Below, piece after piece: positions 25,524 through 34,400 of a stretch of 64,000 nucleotides of DNA. The notes beneath the pieces are model-generated. The model was not told the origin of the DNA. It was given only the letters and a program-made list of their open reading frames with translations, and made no database searches. A program made the translations under genes and the position numbers. Numbering within the stretch: the first letter of the stretch is position 1; every line of letters starts with the position of its first letter. This DNA comes from Streptomyces sp. NBC_00683 (lineage in GTDB: Bacteria; Actinomycetota; Actinomycetes; Streptomycetales; Streptomycetaceae). The DNA lies in assembly GCF_036226745.1 (NCBI RefSeq), contig NZ_CP109013.1, forward strand, positions 6,138,001 through 6,202,000. The letters are read 5' to 3'.

Positions 25524-26408
25524 TCAGCCCGGCAGCGCGTCCTCGAGCTGTGTCAGCTCCTCCGGGCCCAGCTCGAGATCCGCGGCCCGAGCCGAGTCCC
25601 GGACGGAGGCCGGGCGGCTGGCTCCCGGCACCGGGATGACCGCCGGGGAGCGGCTCAGCAGCCATGCCAGGGCGATCTGCTGCGGGCTCACGCCGCGCTC
25701 GGCCGCGATGCGCTGGAAGGCGGTGCCGGCGGAGGTCGGGCCCGAGGGGCCGTCGAGGGAACTGCGGGAGATGCCACCGAGGGGGCTCCAGGGCAGGAAC
25801 GCCAGGCCCAGCCGGGCGCTCAGCCGCAGCTCGGGCTCGCTGTCGCGGACGGCGGGCGAGTACCGGTTCTGCACCGAGACGAGTCCGTCGCCGAGGATCT
25901 GATGCGCCCGGCGGATCTGGCGGGTGGTCACGTTCGAGATGCCGGCGGCACGGATGGTGCCGGCGTCGAGCAGCTCGCGCAGGGCGCCGACGGACTCCTC
26001 CCAGGGCACGGCAGGGTCCGGCTTGTGCAGTTGGTACAGGCCGATGGCCTCGACCCCCAGGCGCTTGACGGAGGCTTCGGCGGCGCGCTTGAGGTGGGCG
26101 GGTGTGGCGGTGACGGTCCAGCTGCCGTCGCCGGGCCGGCCGCGGCCGCCCTTGGTGGCGATCAGGACGCCGGACGTGTCGCCGCCGTAGCGGGCCAGCG
26201 CCCGGGCGATCAGGAGCTCGTTGTGGCCCGCCTCGCCGGCGTGCCAGTGGTAGCTGTCGGCGGTGTCGATGAGCGTGACTCCGGAGTCCAGCGCGGCGTG
26301 GACGGTGGCGATCGCGCGCGACTCGTCCGGGCGGTTCTCGATGGACAGCGGCATGGCGCCCAGCCCGATCGCGCTGACGGCGGTGCCGGCGATGCTGCGG
26401 TACTGCAT
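25524..26408 (-). CDS. Aldo/keto reductase
   Basis: 294 residues from ATG 26408 with GGGAG upstream; a longer in-frame extension is GC-rich leader. The TIM-barrel AKR signatures are clear: the catalytic Asp in GVTLIDTADSY, a Lys in VLIATKGG, a His in GLYQLHKPDP, and the cofactor site IPVPGASRPASVRDSARAADL that binds the NADP 2'-phosphate. It reduces aldehydes or ketones with NADPH; the substrate cannot be given. It follows an epimerase-like gene with a 13-bp gap on the same strand, so the two form a likely operon divergent from a LysR regulator. Not evidently part of maltodextrin metabolism. Confidence 0.9.
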   Translation of the reverse strand: MQYRSIAGTAVSAIGLGAMPLSIENRPDESRAIATVHAALDSGVTLIDTADSYHWHAGEAGHNELLIARALARYGGDTSGVLIATKGGRGRPGDGSWTVTATPAHLKRAAEASVKRLGVEAIGLYQLHKPDPAVPWEESVGALRELLDAGTIRAAGISNVTTRQIRRAHQILGDGLVSVQNRYSPAVRDSEPELRLSARLGLAFLPWSPLGGISRSSLDGPSGPTSAGTAFQRIAAERGVSPQQIALAWLLSRSPAVIPVPGASRPASVRDSARAADLELGPEELTQLEDALPG

Positions 26409-26421
26409 GGTGGTCGGCTCC

Positions 26422-27363
26422 CTACGCGGCGGCGGTGGCGGACGCGCTGACGGTCTCCGCGACGGCGCCGGGCAGCCAGTCGGAGACGGCTGAGAAGGTG
26501 AAGCCCAGTCGTTTCGCACGGGTGTTGCTCATCGCGTAGTGGCGGTCGGTGGAGAACGGCGAAGCCGTCCCGCCCGCCGGGGCGGTCCGGTGGACGGGCT
26601 CCCGGCCGGTCTGCGCGGCGACGACCGCAGCCAGTTCACGCACGCCGAGCAGGCCGTCGGAGCAGGCGTTGACCGGACCCGTGAAGTCGGCGGCGGTGGT
26701 CGCCCACAGCAGCAGGTCCGCCAGCTCCCGGTAGTGGATGAACACCGTCGGCTGCGCGTTCGCGTGCACAGCGATCTCTTCGCCCCGGCGGACCCGCTCG
26801 GTGTAGTGCGCCAGCCGCCCGGTGAACTCCCGCACACCGCCCCCGAGTACATGGGCGCTGCGCACAGAGGCGAACGCGAAGCCGCCGTCCCGGGAGAGGA
26901 CGGCCTCCGCCTGGCGCTTGCCCTCGGCGTAGTGCGCCTCCAGGTACGCCTCGTCCTGCCAGGGCAGGTCCATGTCCACCAGCCAGGCGCTCGGGTCCAC
27001 GTTCTCCTCCGGCACCGGGGTTCCCGCCGGCACGGCCGGCAGCGCGGCGGTCGCCGGGTCGTAGACCTCGATCGTGGACGTCATCACGTAGCGACGGGTG
27101 CGGCCGGCGAAGACCCGGGCGGCGATCGCGGCCTGCACCGGGGTGTAGCAGACCTGATCGACGACCGCGTCGAAGGTGCGCGAGCCGAGCGCGGCGCCGA
27201 GAGCGGCCTCGTCGTCGCGGTCGACGACGAGGTGCTCGACGCCGACGGGCGGCCGGGTGGAGCCGCGATTGATCACAGTGACCTGATGGCCGGCCGCGTG
27301 CGCGCCCTCGACCAGGAGCTTTCCGAAGTACCGGCTTCCACCGATGACGCAGATCCTTTGCAT
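26422..27363 (-). CDS. NAD-dependent epimerase/dehydratase (extended SDR)
   Basis: 313 residues from ATG 27363; the GGGGG just upstream is the likely ribosome site. N-terminal Rossmann motif RICVIGGSRYFGKLLVEG (GxxxFG variant with NAD binding), an acidic turn (VDRDDEAALGAAL) and downstream patterns FDAVVDQVCYTPVQA and RYVMTSTIEVYDP typical of isoflavone-reductase/CSP41-like atypical SDRs. The SDR YxxxK appears as YAEGKRQAE. No membrane segment. It probably interconverts or reduces a sugar nucleotide or small carbonyl; the partner is the aldo/keto reductase downstream. Divergent from the LysR gene with a perfect 6-4-6 inverted repeat between them. Confidence 0.8.
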   Translation of the reverse strand: MQRICVIGGSRYFGKLLVEGAHAAGHQVTVINRGSTRPPVGVEHLVVDRDDEAALGAALGSRTFDAVVDQVCYTPVQAAIAARVFAGRTRRYVMTSTIEVYDPATAALPAVPAGTPVPEENVDPSAWLVDMDLPWQDEAYLEAHYAEGKRQAEAVLSRDGGFAFASVRSAHVLGGGVREFTGRLAHYTERVRRGEEIAVHANAQPTVFIHYRELADLLLWATTAADFTGPVNACSDGLLGVRELAAVVAAQTGREPVHRTAPAGGTASPFSTDRHYAMSNTRAKRLGFTFSAVSDWLPGAVAETVSASATAAA

Positions 27364-27389
27364 GCCCCCATCCTGGAGACCTATCGTCA

Positions 27390-27405
27390 TCAGCAGAAGT
27401 GCTGA
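27390..27405. promoter_or_regulatory. Probable LysR-type operator
   Basis: TCAGCA-GAAG-TGCTGA (27390-27405) is a perfect inverted repeat in the 70-bp gap between the epimerase and LysR starts, the usual place for the LysR recognition site controlling both directions. Confidence 0.6.
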
Positions 27406-27433
27406 CTTGCTGGCGACGCGTTAAGGAAAACTG

Positions 27434-28372
27434 TTGATCGATGTGCAGCGGCTCCGCGTCCTGCGTGCGGTGGCGGACCACGGCAGCTTCAGCAGGGCAG
27501 CCGCGGCGCTCCGCCTCACCCCTTCCGCCGTCTCCCAGCACGTGGCGGCGTTGGAGCGCAGCCTCGGTGCCCAGGTCGTGACGCGCAGCACGCGCGGGGT
27601 GACCCTCACTCGGGCCGGCCAGATCATGGTCGGGGCGGCCGAGTCCGTCGCAGCCGAGCTCGAACAGGCGAAACAGAAGGTCGAGCGGCTCAGTACCGGC
27701 TGCGTACAGCTCACCGTCGCCACCTTCACCAGCGGCGGCAGACATCTGCTGCCCGGCGCTCTCCACCGGCTCATGGCAACCAGTCCGAGCACCCGGCTCC
27801 ACGTCAGGGAGGGCGAGCCCGAGAACACCTTGCCCCTGGTCCGCCAGGGCGCCGTCGACCTCGCGCTCGCCTACCACTTCGACGGCCCGCTGCCCGTGGG
27901 GCCGGGTACGGGTTCCAGCCTGCACTGGACCCCGATCCTGGAGGATCCCCTGCACGTCGTCATGCCGGAGGGGCATCGTCTCGCGGGCCGCCGGTCGCTC
28001 GCCATCGCCGAGCTGGCAGCGGAGCCCTGGGTGCTCGGCTGCCTCAAGACCGAGGCGTACCTGCGCCGTTACGCCGAGCGTGCAGGCTTCGAACCGGAGG
28101 TGCGCGGCACCACCACGGACTACTTCTTCGCCCGGTCGCTCGTCGCCGCGGGAATGGGGATCTCCCTCATCCCCTCCATCGCGCTCGTCCCGACGGTTCC
28201 GGGTCTGCACGCCGTCCCGATCGAGCCGCCGGCTCCGGCCCGGCGCATCGGCGTCGCCACGATCGGCCGCCGCAGCGACCACCCACACGTCGCCACGTTC
28301 ATCGAGGCGCTCCGTGAGCAGGTGAGGCATCACCAGGGCACCGATGAGTCGCGCCGACGGCCTGTAACGTAG
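27434..28372 (+). CDS. LysR-family transcriptional regulator
   Basis: 312 residues from a TTG at 27434, chosen because AAGGA lies 6 nt upstream and the LysR family starts a few residues before this HTH. HTH: RLRVLRAVADHGSFSRAAAALRLTPSAVSQHVAALERSLG, then the ARxRxVxLT-like RSTRGVTLTRAG and the long linker helix. The effector domain shows LTVATFTSGGRHLLPGALHRL, VDLALAYHFDG and GMGISLIPSIALVPTVPGL. It most likely controls the divergent epimerase/aldo-keto reductase pair. The effector is unknown. Confidence 0.88.
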   Translation: MIDVQRLRVLRAVADHGSFSRAAAALRLTPSAVSQHVAALERSLGAQVVTRSTRGVTLTRAGQIMVGAAESVAAELEQAKQKVERLSTGCVQLTVATFTSGGRHLLPGALHRLMATSPSTRLHVREGEPENTLPLVRQGAVDLALAYHFDGPLPVGPGTGSSLHWTPILEDPLHVVMPEGHRLAGRRSLAIAELAAEPWVLGCLKTEAYLRRYAERAGFEPEVRGTTTDYFFARSLVAAGMGISLIPSIALVPTVPGLHAVPIEPPAPARRIGVATIGRRSDHPHVATFIEALREQVRHHQGTDESRRRPVT

Positions 28373-28419
28373 GGATCTTCGGTCGGTGCGACCTTCCGGA
28401 GTCACGAAGGCGACAGCCC

Positions 28420-29181
28420 ATGACCCACACCGACCGGACACCGGCCCGACTCCGCCTCGATGCCGCGCTGCACGGCCTCGCCGGAACCTTCCGGGGGATG
28501 ACGGCCGCCCCGGACGAGGACAACTGCGAGTGCCACTGGGGCAGCGCCGAAGACCTTGCCCTGCTCAAGACACCGGACGTGGTACTCGACCCGGACCTGC
28601 TGCGGCGCACGTGGCAGGCGATCGACTGGCGCGATCACGGCGCTGTCCTGCGCCGCATCCTGCCTCAGTTCGCGGCAGCTCTCGTCGGTGGCCAGGTGGA
28701 GCCGATCTTCGACATGGGGGACGTCGGGCAGTCCTTCGGGCGCGGCAGGTGGCAGCGATGGCCTGCGGATCAGGCCGCTGCCGTCCGGGAGTTCCTGCAC
28801 GCATGGTGGGCCGACAGCCTCACGGCGCCCGACACCGTCGTTCCGGCGCACGACGTCTTCGCCCTGTGCGCCGAGGCCTCGGGCACGGTGACTCCCTGGC
28901 TGGCCGTATGGGACAGGGAGAACCGTCCCACGGCGGACCGGCGGCTGGTGGAAGCCGTGGATCAGTGGGAGTTCGACCTGCTGGGAGGCAAACTCCCCTG
29001 GTACGCCTGGGATCACGACGAGAAGAGGATCGTTGAGCTGAGCGACTGGCTGGCCGACCGTGCCCCCGCACGTCTCAGCTCGCAGGGCGCTCCTGAGGAG
29101 ATGCACCACTGGGTGCGGTTGCTCGGGCTTCACGGGCCCGCCCGCTGGGAGGACCCGCACTGGCCGGGGTACACCTACTGA
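28420..29181 (+). CDS. Hypothetical conserved protein (unknown function)
   Basis: 253 residues, soluble, 47 bp after the LysR gene on the same strand. There is a Cys/His cluster near residues 35-40 (DNCECHWGSAED) that could bind a metal, but no complete known motif. Trp-rich helical stretches follow (LLRRTWQAIDWRDHGAVLRRIL; VREFLHAWWADSL; WEFDLLGGKLPWYAWDHDE; VRLLGLHGPARWEDPHWPGYTY). I recognise this as a kind of protein found widely in streptomycetes but know of no function. The 18-bp hairpin just downstream separates it from the amylase operon, so it is not part of starch use by position alone. Confidence 0.65.
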   Translation: MTHTDRTPARLRLDAALHGLAGTFRGMTAAPDEDNCECHWGSAEDLALLKTPDVVLDPDLLRRTWQAIDWRDHGAVLRRILPQFAAALVGGQVEPIFDMGDVGQSFGRGRWQRWPADQAAAVREFLHAWWADSLTAPDTVVPAHDVFALCAEASGTVTPWLAVWDRENRPTADRRLVEAVDQWEFDLLGGKLPWYAWDHDEKRIVELSDWLADRAPARLSSQGAPEEMHHWVRLLGLHGPARWEDPHWPGYTY

Positions 29182-29605
29182 TCCGCGGCCGGTGAACGGG
29201 CGGTTCCGTACGGGAGAGGCCCCGGCATCGGCCCGGGATGGGCCGGCGGGGAAGCGATGCCGGGGCCTCTCCACGGTGTGACCGGCCCGGCCGGCCGGGC
29301 GCGTGGGGTCCCGGCGCACCGGGCCCCCCGGCCGACCGGGCCGGAGTCGGGATGAATTTAACAGCCTCGCAATATCTTGCGAAAGTCCTTGCAGGAAGAA
29401 ATCTCCGAGATTTCGCGGATGTGAGCGGGATGTAATCGCTCCGTGTCCAGGGGGTTGACCGGGCCAGGTCAGGCTCGTACCGTCTGCTCGCACGCAGGTT
29501 TTGCATTCTTGCTGCAAGAACCTTCATGAGCCTTTAGGGCACGGCGCGTTGCCATGTGAGGCTGCTCCGCCATCCCCGCATTTCCCCCACCGCAGGAGGA
29601 AAGAC
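29182..29605 (+). promoter_or_regulatory. Amylase upstream region: terminator, three palindromes, promoter
   Basis: 424 bp holding, in order: the 18-bp hairpin at 29213-29272; CGCAA-TATC-TTGCG (29368-29381) running into CTTGCAGG (29388-29395); the perfect 17-bp palindrome GAAATCTC-C-GAGATTTC (29398-29414); a promoter with -35 TTGACC (29455-29460), 17-nt spacer and -10 TACCGT (29478-29483); and TTCTTGC-T-GCAAGAA (29506-29520) just past the expected start of transcription, where a bound repressor would block it. The ribosome site AGGAGGA is at 29594-29600. CTTGC arms link these to the malE operators. Confidence 0.75.
29213..29272 (+). terminator. Long hairpin before the amylase promoter
   Basis: GGAGAGGCCCCGGCATCG (29213-29230) pairs perfectly with CGATGCCGGGGCCTCTCC (29255-29272), with a smaller GGCC-rich stem inside the loop. 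It sits 32 bp after the hypothetical gene and is its likely terminator. Confidence 0.8.
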
Positions 29606-31333
29606 ATGGCACGCAGACCACTGTCTGCCACGCTCGCCCTGGTCACGGGTGCTGCCGTTCTCGTCATCCCCACCGGGCTCGGCACCGCAGGTACGGCCCA
29701 GGCCGCGCCGCCCGGCGACAAGGACGTCACCGCAGTGATGTTCGAGTGGAAGTTCGACTCCGTGGCCAAGGCCTGCACGGACAGCCTCGGTCCGGCCGGC
29801 TACGGCTTCGTCCAGGTCTCGCCGCCCCAGGAGCACATCCAGGGCGCCCAGTGGTGGACCTCGTACCAGCCCGTCAGCTACAAGATCGCCGGCCGGCTCG
29901 GCGACCGTACGGCCTTCGCCAACATGGTCAGCACCTGTCACGGCGCGGGCGTCAAGGTCATCGCCGACTCCGTCATCAACCACATGTCGGCCGGTTCGGG
30001 CACCGGCACGGGCGGTTCCTCCTACAGCAAGTACGACTACCCGGGCACCTACTCGGCCGGCGACATGAACGACTGCCTGTCGCAGATCAGCAACTACGGC
30101 GACCGGGGCAACGTCCAGAACTGCGAACTGGTCGGTCTGGCCGACCTGGACACCGGCGAGGACTACGTGCGCGGCCGGATCGCGACGTACCTCAACGACC
30201 TGCTCTCCCTCGGCGTCGACGGCTTCCGCATCGACGCCGCCAAGCACATACCCGCCGGCGACCTCTCCAACATCAAGTCCCGGCTGAGCAACACGGGCGT
30301 GTACTGGAAGCACGAGGCGATCTACGGAGCGGGCGAGGCCGTGTCGCCCTCCGAGTACCTCGGCAGCGGTGACGTCCAGGAGTTCCGCTACGGCCGCAGC
30401 CTCAAGCAGGTCTTCAACAACGAGAACCTCGCCAACCTGAAGAACTTCGGCGAGGGCTGGGGCTTCATGGAGTCCGGCAAGTCCGCCGTCTTCGTCGACA
30501 ACCACGACACGGAGCGCGGCGGCGACACCCTGAACTACAAGGACGGCGCCAACTACACCCTGGCGAGCGTCTTCATGCTGGCCTACCCCTACGGCTCCCC
30601 GGACGTCCACTCCGGCTACGAGTGGTCCGACAAGGACGCCGGTCCGCCCAACGGCGGCCAGGTGAACGCCTGCTACAGCGACGGCTGGAAGTGCCAGCAC
30701 GCCTGGCGCGAGATCTCCTCCATGGTCGGCTTCCGCAACGCCGCCCGCGGCCAGGCCGTCTCCAACTGGTGGGACAACGGCGGCGACCAGATCGCCTTCG
30801 GGCGCGGCGCCAAGGCGTACGTCGCGATCAACCACGAGGGCTCCGCGCTGAGCCGTACGTTCCAGACCTCGCTGCCCGCCGGTGACTACTGCGACGTCCA
30901 GTCCGGCAAGGGCGTCACCGTCAACGGCTCGGGGCAGTTCACCGCCACCCTCGGCTCCAACACGGCGATCGCGCTGCACGTCAACGCCCGTACGTGTGCC
31001 GGTGGCGGCACGACCGACCCGGACCCCGGTACCGGCCAGTCCGGCGCCTCCTTCGGCGTCAACGCCACCACCCAGCTCGGCCAGAACATCTACGTCACCG
31101 GCAGCCAGGCCGCCCTCGGCAGCTGGGCCCCGGGAAGCGCCCTCAAGCTCGACCCGGCGACGTACCCCGTCTGGAAGCTCGACGTCAGCCTGCCCGCCGG
31201 CACGGCGTTCGAGTACAAGTACCTCCGCAAGGACGCGAGCGGCAACGTCACCTGGGAGAGCGGCGCGAACCGCACCGCCACCGTGCCGGCCTCCGGCAAG
31301 GTCACGCTGACCGCCGACGTCTGGCGCGGCTGA
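29606..31333 (+). CDS. aml: Secreted alpha-amylase (GH13) with C-terminal starch-binding CBM20
   Basis: 575 residues from ATG 29606 after AGGAGGA. Signal peptide to about residue 33 (AQA-AP). The GH13_32-type catalytic domain matches other Streptomyces amylases: [20 protein letters not shown], region [10 protein letters not shown], region [11 protein letters not shown] (nucleophile Asp210), region III with YGAGEA near residue 243 and region [11 protein letters not shown] near 300. It cleaves internal alpha-1,4 bonds of starch outside the cell. After a Gly/Thr/Pro linker comes a CBM20 (about 477-575; [16 protein letters not shown]...[22 protein letters not shown]). Palindromes in the promoter suggest MalR control. 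The amylase-pullulanase follows 97 bp downstream. Confidence 0.95.
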   Translation: MARRPLSATLALVTGAAVLVIPTGLGTAGTAQAAPPGDKDVTAVMFEWKFDSVAKACTDSLGPAGYGFVQVSPPQEHIQGAQWWTSYQPVSYKIAGRLGDRTAFANMVSTCHGAGVKVIADSVINHMSAGSGTGTGGSSYSKYDYPGTYSAGDMNDCLSQISNYGDRGNVQNCELVGLADLDTGEDYVRGRIATYLNDLLSLGVDGFRIDAAKHIPAGDLSNIKSRLSNTGVYWKHEAIYGAGEAVSPSEYLGSGDVQEFRYGRSLKQVFNNENLANLKNFGEGWGFMESGKSAVFVDNHDTERGGDTLNYKDGANYTLASVFMLAYPYGSPDVHSGYEWSDKDAGPPNGGQVNACYSDGWKCQHAWREISSMVGFRNAARGQAVSNWWDNGGDQIAFGRGAKAYVAINHEGSALSRTFQTSLPAGDYCDVQSGKGVTVNGSGQFTATLGSNTAIALHVNARTCAGGGTTDPDPGTGQSGASFGVNATTQLGQNIYVTGSQAALGSWAPGSALKLDPATYPVWKLDVSLPAGTAFEYKYLRKDASGNVTWESGANRTATVPASGKVTLTADVWRG

Positions 31334-31345
31334 CCGCACCGCTCG

Positions 31346-31383
31346 GCGGGCCGGGGACGCGCGGCGGTGCGTCCCCGGCCCGC
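31346..31383 (+). terminator. Hairpin between amylase and pullulanase genes
   Basis: GCGGGCCGGGGACGC (31346-31360) pairs perfectly with GCGTCCCCGGCCCGC (31369-31383) around an 8-nt loop. No U-run. It may terminate part of the amylase transcripts, lowering expression of the large downstream gene. Confidence 0.7.
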
Positions 31384-31430
31384 AACAGCTCCACCACGAC
31401 CCACCCCTGAAAGTCGAGGAGAACCCGCCC

Positions 31431-34400
31431 GTGTCCCGAACCACCCTCCGGCGGGGGGCCGTTGCCGCACTGTGCGCGGCGCTGCTGCCCGTCGTACCGG
31501 CGGCCACCGCAGCCGCCTCACCCAGACCTCCGGCCCCGCCCTCGGACGCCGCGCTCGCCAAGGAGCCGGCCAGGCACGACCTGACCCGTGAGCAGTTCTA
31601 CTTCGTGATGCCCGACCGGTTCGCCAACGGCGACACCTCCAACGACCGCGGCGGGCTGACCGGCTCGCGGCTGGAGACCGGCTACGACCCCACGGACAAG
31701 GGCTTCTACCAGGGCGGCGACCTCAAGGGCCTCGCCGACAGGCTCGACTACATCAAGGGCCTCGGCACCACCGCCATCTGGCTCGCCCCGATCTTCAAGA
31801 ACCGCCCCGTCCAGGGCACCGGCGACAACGCCTCGGCCGGCTACCACGGCTACTGGATCACCGACTTCACCCAGGTCGACCCGCACTTCGGCACCAATGC
31901 CGACCTGACGAAGCTGATCGACAAGGCCCACGGCAAGGGCATCAAGGTCTTCTTCGACGTCATCACCAACCACACCGCCGACACCGTCGACTACGCCGAG
32001 AAGAAGTACGGCTACAAGCCCAAGGGCGCCTTCCCGTACCTCGACAAGGACGGCCGCCCCTTCGACGACACCCAAGGCGTCGCGAAGACCGACGAGGACT
32101 CCTTCCCGTACACGCCGGCGAACACCGGCAAGAAGGTCCCGTCCTGGCTCAACGACACCACGATGTACCACAACCGGGGCGATTCGACCTACGCGGGCGA
32201 GTCCACCGAGCACGGCGACTTCTCCGGCCTCGACGACCTGTGGACCGAGCGTCCCGAGGTCGTGTCCGGCATGGAGAAGATCTACGAGAAGTGGGTCCGC
32301 GACTTCGACATCGACGGCTTCCGCATCGACACCGTCAAGCACGTCGACCTCGACTTCTGGACCCAGTGGGCCACCGCCCTCGACGACTACGCGGCCGAGC
32401 ACGGCCGCGACGACTTCTTCATGTTCGGCGAGGTCTACTCCGCCGACACCGCCATCACCTCGCCCTACGTCACCCGCGGCCGGCTCGACTCGACGCTCGA
32501 CTTCCCCTTCCAGGAAGCCGCCCGCCAGTACGCCTCCCAGGGTGCTCCCGCCTCGAAGCTCGCCGCGGTCTACGGCGACGACTACCGCTACACCACGGAC
32601 AAGGCCAACGCCTACGAGCAGGTGACGTTCCTCGGCAACCACGACATGGGCCGGATCGGCACCTTCCTGAAGCAGGACAACCCGAAGGCCTCCGACGCCG
32701 AACTCCTCGACCGTGCGCGCCTGGCCAACGAGCTGATGTTCCTCGGCCGCGGCAACCCGGTGATCTACTACGGCGACGAGCAGGGCTTCACCGGAGCGGG
32801 CGGCGACAAGGACGCCCGCCAGACGCTCTTCGCCTCGAAGACCGCCGACTACCTCGACGACGACCAGCTGGGCACCGACCGCACCCACGCCTCCGACGCG
32901 TACGACACCCGGCACCCGCTCTACCGGTCCATAGCGGCACTCTCCGAGCTCACCCGGGAACACCCGGCGCTGCGTGACGGGACCCAGACCGAGCGGTACG
33001 CCGAAGGCTCCGTGTACGCCTTCTCGCGTACCGACGCCAAGCGGCCGTACGAGTACGTCGTCGCCACCAACAACGGCACCGGGGCGAAGACCGTCGAGCT
33101 CGCCACCGGGTCGGCCGGCATGAACTTCCGTACGCTGTACGGCGGTTCCGGAACGGTCCGCAGCGGCGCCGACAAGACGATCAGCGTCACGGTGCCCGCG
33201 CTCTCCAGCATCGTGCTCCGCGCCGACAAGCCGCTGGGCGCCCCGGCCACCAAGCCCTCACTCACCCTGAAGGCCCCCGCCGCCGGAGCCACCGGCACCG
33301 TGGAGATCACCGCCGACGTGGACGGCGGTCAGCTCGACCGGGTCGTGTTCGCCGCACAGACCGGCAACGGGAAGTGGCGCACCCTCGGCTCCGCCGACCA
33401 CGCCCCGTACAAGGTCACCCAGCACCTGGACGACTCGGTCAAGGCCGGGACCCCGCTGCGCTACAAGGCCGTGGTCATCGACCGCGCCGGCCGCACCGCG
33501 AGCGCCCTCGCCTCGACGACCGCCGGACAGGCCCCGCCCGCTCCCAAGCCGGTCGCCGTCGAGCGCGACCACGCCGTCGTCCACTACAAGCGCGCGGACG
33601 GCGACTACGAGGGATGGCAGCTGAAGTCCGGCGACGTGAGTGCCGACTTCATCGGGCGCGACGCCTACGGCGCCTTCGCCTGGATCGACCTCGCCGAAGG
33701 CAGCACGTCGGTCCCGTACACGGTCGAGAAGGCCGGCACCGCCGACGGACCCGAGCGCACCGTCGACCTCGCGAAGACCGGCCAGGTCTGGGTCGAGCAG
33801 GGCAAGGACGGACAGGCCACCGAGGCACCCGACGGAGCCAACCCGCCGCAGGACACCTCCAAGGCCGTCCTGCACTACCACCGCGCCGACGGCAACTACG
33901 ACGGCTGGGGCCTGCACACCTGGACCGGGGCCGCCGCGCCCACGGACTGGGCCAAGCCCCTGCTGCCCGTGAAGACCGACGCCTACGGCGCCACCTACGA
34001 GGTGCCGCTCACCGACGGTGCCACCTCGCTCAGCTACATCCTCCACAAGGGCGACGAGAAGGACCTCCCGAGCGACCAGTCCCTGGACATCGCCTCGTAC
34101 GGACACGAGGTCTGGATGCTCGGCGGGAAGCCCGGCTACCTGCTGCCCCAGACCGGTGGCGCGCCCACTCCCGACCTCACCAAGGCCGAGGCCCAGTGGA
34201 TCGACGCCGGCACCGTCGTCTGGAAGGTGAAGGCAACCGACGCCACCAGCCAGCAGCTCGTGTACGCGAAGAACGGCGGGATCTCCGTCGTCGACGGCGC
34301 CCTGAGCGACGAGGGCCAGTGGCTGCGGCTCAACGCCACCGAGCTCACCGACGCGCAGAAGGCGAAGTACCCGCACCTCAAGGACTACCCGGCCTTCACC

